From: Gnetum montanum
Taxonomy: Eukaryota > Streptophyta > Gnetopsida > Gnetales > Gnetaceae
Assembly (NCBI GenBank): GCA_015680685.1
Contig: MNCI01027273.1
Span: forward strand, 1-31,927
Direction of reading: 5' to 3'
DNA length: 31,927 bases
Shown here: piece after piece, positions 1 to 10,219 of the stretch
Layout: each line of letters begins with the position of its first letter
Numbering within the stretch: the stretch's first letter is position 1
The notes under the pieces: model-generated
The model's database searches: none
What the model saw: only the letters and a program-made list of their open reading frames with translations
Told to the model about the DNA's origin: nothing
Position numbers and translations under genes: made by a program

Positions 1-470
1 GCTCTATCTCTATATCTACATTCATCTTTTTCAAAACTAGACATTGAAGAGGAAGAGGAAGATGAGAGACTAGGAGAGACTGATAGCTTCTATAGTGTTT
101 CCCATGGTCCCTTGATGTATCTTTTTCAATTTTTGAGGAGCTCCTAGGCCTTGAGGCCTCCCTTGGTCTAGGACTTACTCTAGCTTCTCTAGGATTGTCT
201 GCCTTAGGTGAATGTAGTCCTTGAGTGTAATTAGGGTGGTTATGAACATATAAAACCCCTACATGAGGTTGGTCACTCCAATTTTGTTCAATATATATCT
301 CATTAGTTCTCTAATGAATGTTCTTTTCATATGATGCATTATCACTTCCTTGTGAAAGAGACATTATTGTTAGTTAATGATGTGTGTGATTTAATATTTT
401 TTGAAAGATAAATCATTAATGTGTTCACAATGATCATGTATGATATAACTAATCTAGATAACTAACATCA
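1..470 (-). pseudogene. Gag N-terminus of minus-strand Athila-like element D (partial)
   Basis: Read on the minus strand, this stretch is almost open, with one in-frame stop, and encodes a hydrophilic, charged Gag N-terminus. Near the window edge a serine run (about 25 to 57, motif SPSLSSSSSSS followed by charged residues) matches the position and character of the Ser/His-rich Gag N-termini of elements A (about 5450-5700) and B (about 10370-10640). The serine run is in a different frame from the upstream part, so at least one frameshift lies between them. It follows a minus-strand LTR and primer site at the expected distance. The rest of the element lies left of the window. Assignment rests on context and composition; there is no catalytic motif here. 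Confidence 0.55.
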
Positions 471-489
471 TCCCTGGTAATGGTGCCAA
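471..489 (-). other. Primer binding site of element D (tRNA-Asp type, decayed)
   Basis: On the minus strand, directly after the LTR end, the sequence is TGGCACCATTACCAGGGA. The complement of the plant tRNA-Asp 3' end is TGGCGCCGTTGCCGGGGA (recalled). The two differ only by four G-to-A changes, as expected from cytosine deamination on the other strand. Elements A and B have the same type of site. Confidence 0.7.
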
Positions 490-1561
490 TGATGAGTAGT
501 GACATACCCCCTACACCCAACCATACGAATCATAAGCGTTCATGCATGATTCAGTCAAATTTCATGGATGGAACTAGTTGTGCATCTAATTTGTTAAGCA
601 TTGATCATAGTTCACTATCTTCCCACTTGGACTAGTGGTAGCTTTGTCATGTATGGTTTAGTCCAGAGTGAGACATATGATTTTTGATGTTATTTTGACC
701 TTATTCTACTCCGAATAATAATAGAGAAATCAATTAATTAATCTAATTAAAAACATAAAGATAAAGTCTAAACTAGCCTATGGGCAAGGAGTGTTTGTTC
801 CTAGCTTGCCATACACATCTTGAACCCACGTATTCACTACTAGGATTATCAAGCATTATGCTACTAGGCAAACCAAGTAATACCAGTGCTAGGATTACCA
901 AGCGAATATGTGTTTACACTTGAAACTAGTTGTGCTCATTCTACCAATTCATTAATATGCATAGAAATGTAAATATTAATTAAGTACATGAAAAGTAACT
1001 TGCATGGAAAGTAAATCTAATCTAAGTCAAAGTACCACAATGAATAAGAATAAGCCTTGATCTTATTTCCATTCATGGAATGTGTCCAAGTACATTGCCA
1101 CTCGAATAAGATGTTGTACAACTAACTTAGATCCACACTACTTGCATTCTTTGATTATTCTCTAGGACTACAAAATAAAACTACAAGAGTTCAACTACTC
1201 TATTGACAAAAGAATGCTAATACAAGGTGGGAGCACATGTATTTATAGACTTTATTGTGGAGTTGTGTCGACGAGTCCTCATAAATGTAGCAAATGCTAC
1301 ATCAATGTGACCTCATTAATAGGGAACACCATGTTGATGGGGCTACATTGATGGGGACCCATCGACGTGACACTTTAACACTCCATCAAAAACAAACTAC
1401 AAGAGCTTCGCTAACAACTAATGGAAAGATTGATGAATCGTGTGTCCAAGTGTTGTATTTATAGGCTGGAATACATCTCATGATATTGGATATCCAATAA
1501 CACATCTTGGGCTTTGATATCAAGGATGTGATATTAGGACACGCCAAAAAAAGATTCATCA
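490..1561 (-). repeat. 5' LTR of element D (minus strand)
   Basis: The right border (minus-strand start) reads TGATGAATC and the left border (minus-strand end) reads CTCATCA, matching the TGATGAG...CTCATCA ends of the A and B LTRs. The sequence at 490-540 is recognisably the reverse complement of the A and B LTR ends. A minus-strand TATA box lies at 1456-1463, with four GATATC/GATATT modules upstream of it, as in A and B. The middle is too diverged to align by eye. A second TATA-like stretch near 1251-1258 is unexplained. Confidence 0.65.
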
Positions 1562-3341
1562 CTATTATTATTATTATTATATGGTTGATAATATATTTCC
1601 CAAGATTCTATCTTCTAATTACTAATATTGTAGAGTATGAAAGATACCTTACAGTGAAAAAAAAATAAAACAAAACCTTGTTAAATTCCAACTCTCATGA
1701 ATTGTGTGGATTATACTTTCAAATTAATTTTTAAACCCTTCATATCCTCTAAGCACATATTTGATTGCTAAAAATTCAAGCCCTTCTTTCACAATTTATT
1801 CATCTAATTTTGGATGTCGTAAATGAAGGAAAACATTGGCTAATTGTTCTATGAAAAACAAACCCTAACTATTATAGCTCTCTCTATTGTATGATGTAAG
1901 CTACTTCTTATATGATATTTAAAATACACTTAAGATGCTTAGTTACTTCTTTCATTTATATGATGAGAATATTTCATCTTGGAAGCTTGGAAGTTTCCTT
2001 GGAGTAAGTCTTTCATTACATGAATGTTTTGTACATTTTGTCATAGTTAGATTTTCCTTTTATGCAAAGTAAATATCGTTTATTTATTTTTGCTTCAATA
2101 TGCTAATCCCATTTATTTATTAGCAAGTATGTTCTTTTATTTGTGTAAATAAATGAAAGAAAATATATGAGTGATCCTGTATGTTTATTTGCTTTCTATA
2201 AAATTAACCCACATGAACTATGATTAGAAGCCCTTGGGCCTTAGAGTAAGCAGTTCACCTAAACTCATAATTAGTAATTATGTAGATGATGCATTTGATT
2301 GCTGCACATTATGTGAAGCATGTAGTATTTTTAAGGATCATTAACTAATCATTTTAATAATAATATACTCATCCCCATATCTTGAATGGATGGGTTGTAT
2401 TCTTCATTTTGTTTCACATACACCTTGCCTTGGATGTAAAGATGAACATTACTATCCAATCCTACCCATACATATGTTTACTTTGGCTTAATATCCTAAG
2501 CCATTGGACACAACAGGATTAAATTACACAACACTCAAAAGTTTTTAATGATGCAGGTGCCATTCATAAGTGTGTACCCACCTCACATATGATCCATGAT
2601 CTTCTATCTTGCAAGTATATTGAGGTGGAGTCCAAAAATGATGGTTGAGCCAAGCCTTGTTTATGTAGTTTATAACCTGAAGATAACCCAACTCATGATC
2701 AAATGGTAACCATATTCTTTGAATTGGATAGCCCTCAATGTGTGAATACAATGCTACATTACATGGGCAAAGTTGTTGAAACTTATACATTTGTTATTCT
2801 TAGCCATTATTTGAAGCCTATTATAGATTAAATGATCTTGTAGAGTAGAAACATAATGGAGGACTATGAATACATCTAACCACATCAATTGGTGCTACTT
2901 GTAAAATGAAACTTGAAACAAGTCAGTCACAAAAATGTTTGATGTTTTCTAGCTTCACAAGTGATGGGAAGTGTTAGCAATCAACTTAGATTATGCTAGT
3001 TTTTTTAGGTATCATAGTGCTACTAAAGTTAGATTATACGTAATAGATTCATCAATTCTTAAAATTATGAGAAGTGGCAAGGTCTCATTCTATCAAAAAC
3101 TTGTTAAGTCTAATGAGGGAAAGAGGTACATAGGCATTGTAATCAACCTATCATTATGAGTCATATCCTTATTAATTGCTAATATAAGTATAATCCCATA
3201 TTTTAAGATGATAGGAAAAATCTATAAAGGGTGGTTATTAGGGGTCCTACATGTCTATTTAGCCAAGTAAACCAAGTATGTTTTGGTATTCCCCTTTTAT
3301 TGGTTTCCTCAAGTTTAATAAGGCAACCTCTTCTAAGGAAT
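1562..3341. other. AT-rich spacer, no recognisable gene
   Basis: This stretch starts with a short ATT microsatellite (about 1563-1580), where D inserted. No open frame shows a domain I recognise. Two short frames exist: minus 2545-2790 (81 codons, Trp/His/Tyr rich) and plus 2971-3159 (62 codons). Neither has a recognisable motif or a partner frame, so I do not call them genes. The part nearest 3341 may be decayed upstream sequence of the LINE that follows. Confidence 0.6.
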
Positions 3342-3906
3342 GCTCTCAAATTAAAAGGCTAAAAAATTAGTACAAGTAAAATAGAATATATGGAATGCAA
3401 TTTTAATAATAGCACAAATAGTGGTGAAATAGAAGTCACAATTCAAGATAAAAAATTCCCTCACTGTAAACAATCTCACTACTTAGGATCAATCCTATAA
3501 TCACATGGTGAAATTGATAAAGATATTTGGAATAAAATTGAGACAAGATCGTCAAAATGAAGATAGGCTAGTGGTGTTGCATGTGATTAAAGAATACAAA
3601 TCAAATGAAAGGGGAAATTTTATAGGAAAAAAATTAGGCTTGCTATCTTATATGGTGCTAAATGTTAGGTAGTACAAAAGAGACATGAATAATAAATGAG
3701 TATGGCAAAAATGTGAATGCTTTGATGAATGTTGAAAGTTACTAGAAAGGATAAACTACATAACACGGACATTAGAGGAAGATTTGGAGTACCTTATATT
3801 TCAAATAAGTTACAAGAATGGCAACTAACATGGTTTGAACATATGTAAGGAAGATTAGACAATGAGCTTATAACCAAAGGTTGCTACATCCCTATTCTAA
3901 GAAAGC
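3342..3906 (+). mobile_element. LINE reverse transcriptase C-terminal remnant
   Basis: A single plus-strand frame, interrupted by many stops, reads through landmarks typical of the end of plant non-LTR retrotransposon RTs. In order these are SKIEYMEC (about 3375-3398), HYLGSIL followed by HGEIDKDIWNKIE (about 3480-3540), GKFYRKKIRLAILYGAKC (about 3612-3665), then KVTRKDKL and the closing WFEHM (about 3830-3845), which corresponds to the family's common LRWFGHV ending. Element A inserted immediately downstream and truncates it. The stops are of all three kinds, unlike the TAG-biased stops of element C. It is long dead. The 5' end of the LINE is not visible. Confidence 0.8.
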
Positions 3907-4719
3907 TGATGAGCCACAATATCGCATCCACGATATCGTGGCCTTCCATGCAATATCACGTACATGATATCATGGCCTGCCTCGTTTCCTATAAATAAGA
4001 GGTAGGCACACTTGGTTTGCATAGTTAGTCTTAGTCCCTTACCCAAATTCTTGCCTTTTCTCCCTCTCAAAGTTCGAAGTATTTTTGCGTGCCTACAGTA
4101 GGAGTCATAAAGTGAACGGATCTTTATTCCAGCATTGTGTACCTAAGCACACCTTGTGTACGACAATAAAGACGATCTTTGTGATAAACCTTGCAGCATT
4201 TAGAATAGATTAATTAATGTTAATTATTGTTACTTAATGCTTTCCTTAGTTAATTAATGATTCTCTCTCACCTTACAAATCTCTTAAGTAAGCACATAGA
4301 GTACAATCACTTCAAGCATGCGTGTAACACCTGGTAACCTAGTAACAATTAGCATTTGGTAATCCCAGTAGTGTTGCACTGGTTCAAGATGTGTACAGCA
4401 AATGAGAATGGATACTAGTGTTAGGATCAGTTAGAGCCTAGTTAATAAGTAGTCAAATTAAATTAGTTACTTAGTTATCTCTCTCCTCCCTTATTAGTAG
4501 CAGGACATAAAAACACAAAAAAGTATAAAGAAATCATATGCCTCAACTTTACTTAACCATACAATCATGACATACAAGTAAGCTTGGGAAGACAATGATT
4601 GATCAACCCATTCTTGTTCCACAAAGGAACATTAGCACTTAGTCCTTAGAATTTGACTGGATCATGCGTGGATGCTTGTATTTGTATGGTTGAGCGTAGG
4701 GATACCTCACTACTCATCA
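3907..4719 (+). repeat. 5' LTR of element A
   Basis: It starts TGATGAG and ends CTCATCA, is followed by a primer site, and is colinear with the B LTRs. U3 holds four GATATC/AATATC modules (about 3918-3976), then a TATA box (3990-3997). A conserved block containing GTGAACGGATCTTTATT follows, and then AATAAA (4165-4170), probably the poly(A) signal ending R. It is shorter than the B LTR (813 against 981 bp), in part because it lacks B's internal tandem duplication. The five bases before it (AAAGC) should recur after A's 3' LTR, outside the window. Confidence 0.85.
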
Positions 4720-4738
4720 GTGGCATCATTGCTGAGGC
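4720..4738 (+). other. Primer binding site of element A (tRNA-Asp type)
   Basis: TGGCATCATTGCTGAGG starts at 4721, just after the LTR. It corresponds to the tRNA-Asp complement with C-to-T and G-to-A changes, and aligns with B's better-preserved site. Confidence 0.7.
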
Positions 4739-4857
4739 CTTTGTTGTTTGTCTGCTAACCAAAACATAGGAAATCTTTCACATCATTAGAACAAACCCTT
4801 GGGGTTGGTTAAAGAAAAACACTAAATAATAATACATTGCACACTGAATAGACAAGC

Positions 4858-7192
4858 ATGTCTCCTTCTTCATACAAAAGTGTTTCACCACCTAGGTTTG
4901 ATACAGGGAACAATCAGAGCATAGTACACATGATAATCTACTAGTCCCTCAACAATTTCGCGTGGTATATGTTCATCCCAACGAGTATATACCAAACTTT
5001 ACCTTTATCTTCCACTAGGATGAACAACTGCATTGGCGAGATTTAGAAGGTAACATAGTGTTACCTCCCGATCGTTCAATCCTGAGCATGCTTCTTCATC
5101 ATCTCACATGAATTGGCATGTAGCACTTATAGATAGAGTACATTTTGCATGATCATGACTCGAGAGAGTATCGATCCATGGACGCACAACGTCAAAGGGA
5201 CTTACAACAGGAGAGACGTCATGAATCTATGAAGAGAAAGTTATCATAGAACATCCCACATGTCCTAAGTGACAATGAGGGTGGTGAACCTACCTTAGGC
5301 AGTCGCCCACACAATGATGTTCCTCCCATTAACTTTGATTAAGGGGTTGGATATCAGAATCACTACTCAACTATCCATAACTCAGATTCTAGTATTGACA
5401 AACATAAAGGGCCTAAAAAAGGAACACAAACACATGACAAAGATGGAAATTCCGATCGTAACTACGATTGGGGCCACGACCACCGAAGAGAAGGAAGCAA
5501 GCATTGACATGGTGACGGTCTTCCTTCTTCTTCACCTTCATCATCTCCTTCATCCTCTCCTTCAGGATATGAACATAGTCATAAGGAAAAAGACCATGAG
5601 GATAAGGGTAGGCAAAATGGGAGTCATAGACAAAATAGTCAAAACAGGGGATGAGGGCACTCTAGAGAAACACACCATGAAAGAAGGGAGAGTAGAAAAC
5701 AACATAGGCATCATAGACGCCACAAAAGGGACTATCACAATGAACCCCTACTCACTACTTGAAGTATGCTAGACATAACTAAGGCTGTTAGAATCCCAAC
5801 AAGGCACGAAAAAGATAATAGGATCAAGAGATTAGACATGAACAACATCTCACGATTTGAAGGAGGGTACAACACTGATCCTCAAAATCATCTACAAGCA
5901 TTTCATGATGCATGTGCCTTAAAAAACATAGAAAGTGATTGGCAAAAATTAAAGTTGTTTCCATAGACGCTAATCAAAGAAGCAAGGCTAGTACTAGTCT
6001 TTAGAACCAGAATCCATTCATAGGTGGAGTACTATGTTAGAATTGTTCAATGATAAGTATCAAATGTATTCCTAAATGTCCAGCCTACAAAAGCAAATCC
6101 AAGGCTAGAAACAATGAGGACATGAACCCTTAGATGCTACCATGGGCCAATATTATGCACTGTTACATCATTGTCCTGGCCATGGTTATTCACAGAGGGA
6201 TCAACTACGCTATCTTGTAGATGGTCTTAGGCATGAAACGTGAAGAACCCTTGGGACGTATGCCCAAGGGAGGCTATCTGAGCTTAGGACCCATCAAGTT
6301 CAAAGATTATTGGATCAAGTTGCTAAAGAAGAAGGTGAGCTAAGGAAAAGAGAAAGTGCGGAGGAATATAACAGAGATCCTTCCCTCCGAAAGAGGGGAG
6401 TAAGATTCTGTGAGGATGAAGAAGAGTCACCACTCGAAGAGATGGTGAATAGGAAAACCTTGCCTATCCAAAAATTAGCATTGGAAGTATCGACAAAGGT
6501 AGACCAAATGTGGGATTCCCTAGATAATAGATTTCAAACCATTCTTAAAATAGTAGAGGATTCTAGAGAGCAAGGTAGGCATCACAAAAAAAGAAAAAAG
6601 AGGAAAATTGGACATGCACGTAACAAGGGTAAGGGCAAAGTTGCCATCATCGAGGAGGTTGTGAATTCAGATACAGATAATGATAGTGATGCAAGATATG
6701 CCAATATGACCATCCTAAGGGATGTTGCCCTATAATCTCACATCTGTAGGAGTCTGGGTTGTATGCACTCAACCCATGATTAAACAAAAGGCAAACACCC
6801 CGAAGGTTACCTTATCCTCAAGGTAACTCAAGACAGTTACACCAACCCTTAACATATTATCCAAGTGGGACTCCACCACAACTGATCAAGCAATATCAAC
6901 AAAGGTAGTATCCACAATCATGGGGAATGCCACCACCAAGGCAAAAATATCCTTACTGGAAACTAACCCATATGAATATTACGTACAGCAACCAATCTCT
7001 CCATGTGACTTTACTATTCATGTTACTCCTCAACCTCACTACCAAGCTCATAAGTATTATAGGACTCCTTCTCCTAGGGGCGATATTCCACAAACATACC
7101 ATCCTTCTCATCCAGCTACACCTCTTCCACCCTTAACTCCATTACCAACTACTCCAGCTATGCAGGGTGAACTCCCTACCCAACCGCAGTAA
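4858..7192 (+). pseudogene. gag: gag of element A (Athila-like), broken
   Basis: Gag would form the virus-like particle and bind the element RNA. The likely start is ATG 4858, giving MSPSSYK, matching MPSSHK in B. A Ser/His/Lys-rich low-complexity segment (about 5450-5750) is followed by the core: MLDITKAVRIPTRH at 5766, then RLDMNNISRFEGGYNTDP and NHLQAFHDACALKN. The core is colinear with B but has premature stops (TAG at 5964) and shifts. The 6310-6735 frame is the basic C-terminal part. A knuckle-like C-X2-C-X3-H-X3-C (about 6690-6725) can be read, but only after a frame change. A Pro/Gln-rich linker (6920-7192) ends the region. The longest open frame here (5314-5772) is out of register with gag and is treated as a shadow. 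Confidence 0.75.
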
Positions 7193-7662
7193 TGTAATGC
7201 CATATCTACAAAACTAGAAATGAGCTGTGCAAAGCTCTTTTGGATAAAAATTCTAGTGTCAACTTGATTTCTCAAGAAATGTACAAGGCCTAGAACCTCC
7301 CTTTGCTAGTTCATTTAGATTTGGTCAACCAATCCATCATTGTCCCATTGGGACTAATGGAGGACATTATCACCAGTGTTTGTGGGTGGTCATATCCAGT
7401 CAACTTCCTAGTGATTTAAGTGAACAATGGTAAGGGGGACTTCCCAATCATAATGGGAAGAGCATGGCTAAGCACAATTGACACACACCTAGGAATTCAT
7501 GATATTTCCCTAGAGATATCAAAGGAAAATACATTTGGAAAGATCAAGAAGAAGAAAGTTCCATGCATTGCATACAGTGACATAGGGTGTAATTGCATAG
7601 AAGTCATGGTTTGTACAATGTTTAACATTTCCTGCATGCAATCAGTGTGCACAAGTGACTGA
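7193..7662 (+). pseudogene. Aspartic protease of element A, active site lost
   Basis: This is the retropepsin-type domain that would cut Gag-Pol. The segment around 7225-7290 reads LLDKNSSVNLISQEMY. B has LLDSGSRVNLIS at the same place, so the catalytic D-S-G has become D-K-N. Downstream are PLGLMEDIITSVCGW and FPIIMGRAWLST (about 7440-7480), the hydrophobic-GR flap-side motif typical of the family. In-frame TAG stops interrupt it at about 7291 and 7417. It joins directly to the RT region, as expected of a Ty3/gypsy pol. Confidence 0.75.
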
Positions 7663-7769
7663 TATACAAAGATGCCTATGTGTAGTATCCATAAGACAAG
7701 AAGGCACCCAGTTGTTGACAACTGATCAAGAGAGTAGTTCAACTATATGCATGGAACCAACTAAGAGGT

Positions 7770-8794
7770 TTGACTTGTGCTTACATCGAAAGCATAGACA
7801 CATTAGAGCAAGTCCATCACCAACTTCTAAGTCCTAACATTGAAAATATCAACTGGGGGAAGTTGGAAATCCCTAATAAGTTTAAGCAGGAGCCGCTTGA
7901 GTTAAAACCATTTCCCATCAGTATGAAATACACATTTCTCAAGAATGGAAAACCAGTAATTATTAACGCTAAGCTCGCTCTGCAACAAAAAGAGAGAATA
8001 TTAAAGGTAATAAAAAATGGTTGAAAGCCTTCACTTGGTCATATCCCAAATTAACTAAAATATATCCTAGGATATGCCAGCACAAAATTTACACTGACCT
8101 CTCCATGAAGCCTCAACGACAACTACAGAGACGATTGAACCCAAAGCTTAAGCAAGTGGTTAAGGAAGAAATTGAACATCTTCTAAAAGCTGGGTTCATA
8201 TATCCCATTGCTGATAGTGAATGGGTTAGTCCCTTAGTTATTGTAAATAAAATGGAGGTAAATGAAGGGTGTGTATAGATTTTAGGCTAATATGTCAACA
8301 TTTAAGGACCACTTTCCATTGCCATTCATTAACCAAGTTTTAGATACCATTACAGGGCATCACTACTATAGTTTTCTGGATGGGTACAGTGGGTACAACC
8401 AAATACAAATAGCCCTAGAAGACCAATCCAAGACTACGTTCACCAGTCCTTGGGGAACATTTGCATATAAATGTCATTTGGCTTGTGTAATGCCCTTGCA
8501 ACATTTCAACAATTAGTTCTAAGCATATTCTAGTAACAAATAAGAAACGGTGTGGAGGTCTTCATGGACAACTTCTCCACCTACGGAGCAAACTTTGATC
8601 AAGCCTTGGACCGGTTAGAGCAAGTATTAAAACGATGTGTAGAAACAAATTTAAGGCTCAACTGGTACAAAAGCTATTTGATGGTCCAAGAAGGTTTCAT
8701 ACTAGGTAGACCCCGAAAAGATCAAAGTTATCCAAGGAATTACCTGTCAACCACAAACTATAAAAGATATTTGATCATTCCTTGGACACACTAG
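7770..8794 (+). pseudogene. Reverse transcriptase of element A (Athila-like), frameshifted
   Basis: RT would copy the element RNA into cDNA. Three frames together cover the domain. The first, 8021-8278, has FTWSYPKL, then QRRLNPKLKQVVKEEIEHLL and IYPIADSEWVSPLV. The second, 8292-8516, has DHFPLPFINQVLD and FLDGYSGYNQI with the first catalytic Asp intact, then TTFTSPWGTFAY. The third, 8552-8794, has EVFMDNFSTYG, where the expected DD pair reads DN, then ETNLRLNW. Spacing and wording (IYPI.DS.WVSP, VFMDDFSVYG type) are those of the Athila lineage. Frameshifts and the lost Asp make it non-functional. Confidence 0.85.
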
Positions 8795-9097
8795 CTACTA
8801 CAAAAGGTTTATTAAGAACTTTTCAAAGGTTGCAAAATCATTGGTTGAACTAACGAAAAAGGATGTACCTTTCAAATGGACCAAGGAATGTGAACTAGCT
8901 TTCCAAACTTTAAAATAAAAGCTAGTAGAAACACCTATCCTACAAGCTCCTAACTGGTCTAGGCCATTCCACATAATGACTGATGCATCCAACTATGCTT
9001 TAGGAGCCATACTTACACAGTTAGATGATCAAGAACATCCTTATTACATGCACTATGCAAGTAGAAGTATCATTGGTGCACAACTTAACTACACTAC
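8785..9097 (+). pseudogene. RT connection and RNase H of element A, 5' part
   Basis: Continues RT with GHTSYYKRFIKNFSKVAKSL, then FKWTKECELAFQTL, an in-frame TAA, and the RNase H start HIMTDASNYALGAILTQ (first catalytic Asp at about 8982). The frame stops at QLNYTT, where element B inserted. The reading continues at 31786 with IEKEVMAIVFYTRK. Confidence 0.85.
9093..9097 (+). repeat. Target site duplication of element B, left copy (ACTAC)
   Basis: ACTAC directly precedes the TGATGAG start of B and recurs directly after its CTCATCA end at 31781-31785. Removing B and one copy restores the RNase H reading NYTTIEKE of element A. Confidence 0.95.
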
Positions 9098-10078
9098 TGA
9101 TGAGACGCGATTCACCTGAGCCGTGATATCGCATCCCATGCAATATCTCATATGCGATATCGCGTCGTCCCCTGCGATATCACGTACGCAATATCGTGGT
9201 CCACCGCCAAATCTATAAATAAGAGGTGGCACTCCCCTTATTTTCCATCCTAGGCTTAAAGTAGGGAAACTCTAGGATTTTGATCACTCCAAAGATAGAA
9301 TATTTTCCATGTGCCCACAGTAGGAGTCCCCAAGTGAACGGATCTTTATTCAAGTAGCTTTGTACTTGAACGCAAGTTGTGTATGGCAATAAAGATGAGC
9401 TTTGTGGATAAACCTTACAATGCATGGAATAGGATTTATTACCTATTATTTATTACATGATATTTATTACCTGCATTAGCGTGGCATGAGTACAACTTGA
9501 TTATGAGCATTGATGAATATGTACGGCTAATCAAGGAATCGGCTGCTCATCGCAATTAGATTCTCTCACCCTCAACACTTAGAACGTGGGATGAGTACGA
9601 CTTGATTACGAGCATCTACGAATGTGTACCGCTAGTCAAGGAATTGGCTGCTCACCACGCTTAGGCTAGTTAGGTGCCTCAGTATGACCACTTTGAGCAC
9701 ATGCATTACGTGAGGTGATCCCAGTAACGATTAGCATTTGGTAGCCATAGTTGCATAGTTCAGGGTGTGTACGGTAAGTGGGAACGAATGCTAACGCTAG
9801 TTAATTTAGACTTAGTCCTTAGTTAGACTTAGCTAGTCTCTCAACCCTTCACCTTAATAGCATAAGAGAAAAAGCCATAAAAGGCCATAAAAATCATATA
9901 CCTTGGACTTACTTAACCATACACCGTGACAAAAACAAGTAAGTTTGGGAAGACAACGAATGATTAACCCCAAGTGTTCCATGGGGCGTTTAGGCATTTA
10001 GTCTGCGGAGTTTGATCGGATCGCACATGCTACGCTCGTTTCGTATGGTTGAGTGTAGGGGTACCTCGCCACTCATCA
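9098..10078 (+). repeat. 5' LTR of element B
   Basis: Starts TGATGAGACG and ends ACTCATCA, 981 bp. Landmarks are five GATATC/AATATC modules in U3 (about 9122-9200), a TATA box (9214-9221), AATAAA (9388-9393, probably the poly(A) signal at the end of R), and a tandem duplication of about 80 bp with a 105-bp period. It aligns with the split 3' LTR of B, with scattered mostly C/T and G/A differences and extra U3 modules. Confidence 0.93.
9480..9664 (+). repeat. Tandem duplication inside the B LTR
   Basis: 9480-9559 and 9585-9664 are diverged copies of one block (CGTGGCATGAGTAC against CGTGGGATGAGTAC, then CTTGATTA, GTGTAC and TCAAGGAAT in both). The same pair is found in the 3' LTR at about 13811-13990. 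The A LTR lacks this block. Confidence 0.8.
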
Positions 10079-10079
10079 T

Positions 10080-10095
10080 TGGCGCCGTTGCCGAG
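10080..10095 (+). other. Primer binding site of element B (tRNA-Asp)
   Basis: TGGCGCCGTTGCCG starts two bases after the LTR and matches the first 14 bases of the complement of the plant tRNA-Asp 3' end (recalled: TGGCGCCGTTGCCGGGGA). It then diverges. This primer type is usual for Athila elements. Confidence 0.85.
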
Positions 10096-10219
10096 AACTA
10101 AGTGTTTGTGCACTAAATAGAACATAAGGGATATCACTCACATCGTTGTGAGCCTTAACGAACCTTCAGGTTAATCAACATAAAAATTTATATAACAGTG
10201 AATTAGCACACCAATAACA

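Noticed and set aside
2545-2790. Minus-strand ORF of 81 codons in the AT-rich spacer
   Set aside because: No recognisable motif, no neighbouring frame, and no splice pattern around it that I can support.
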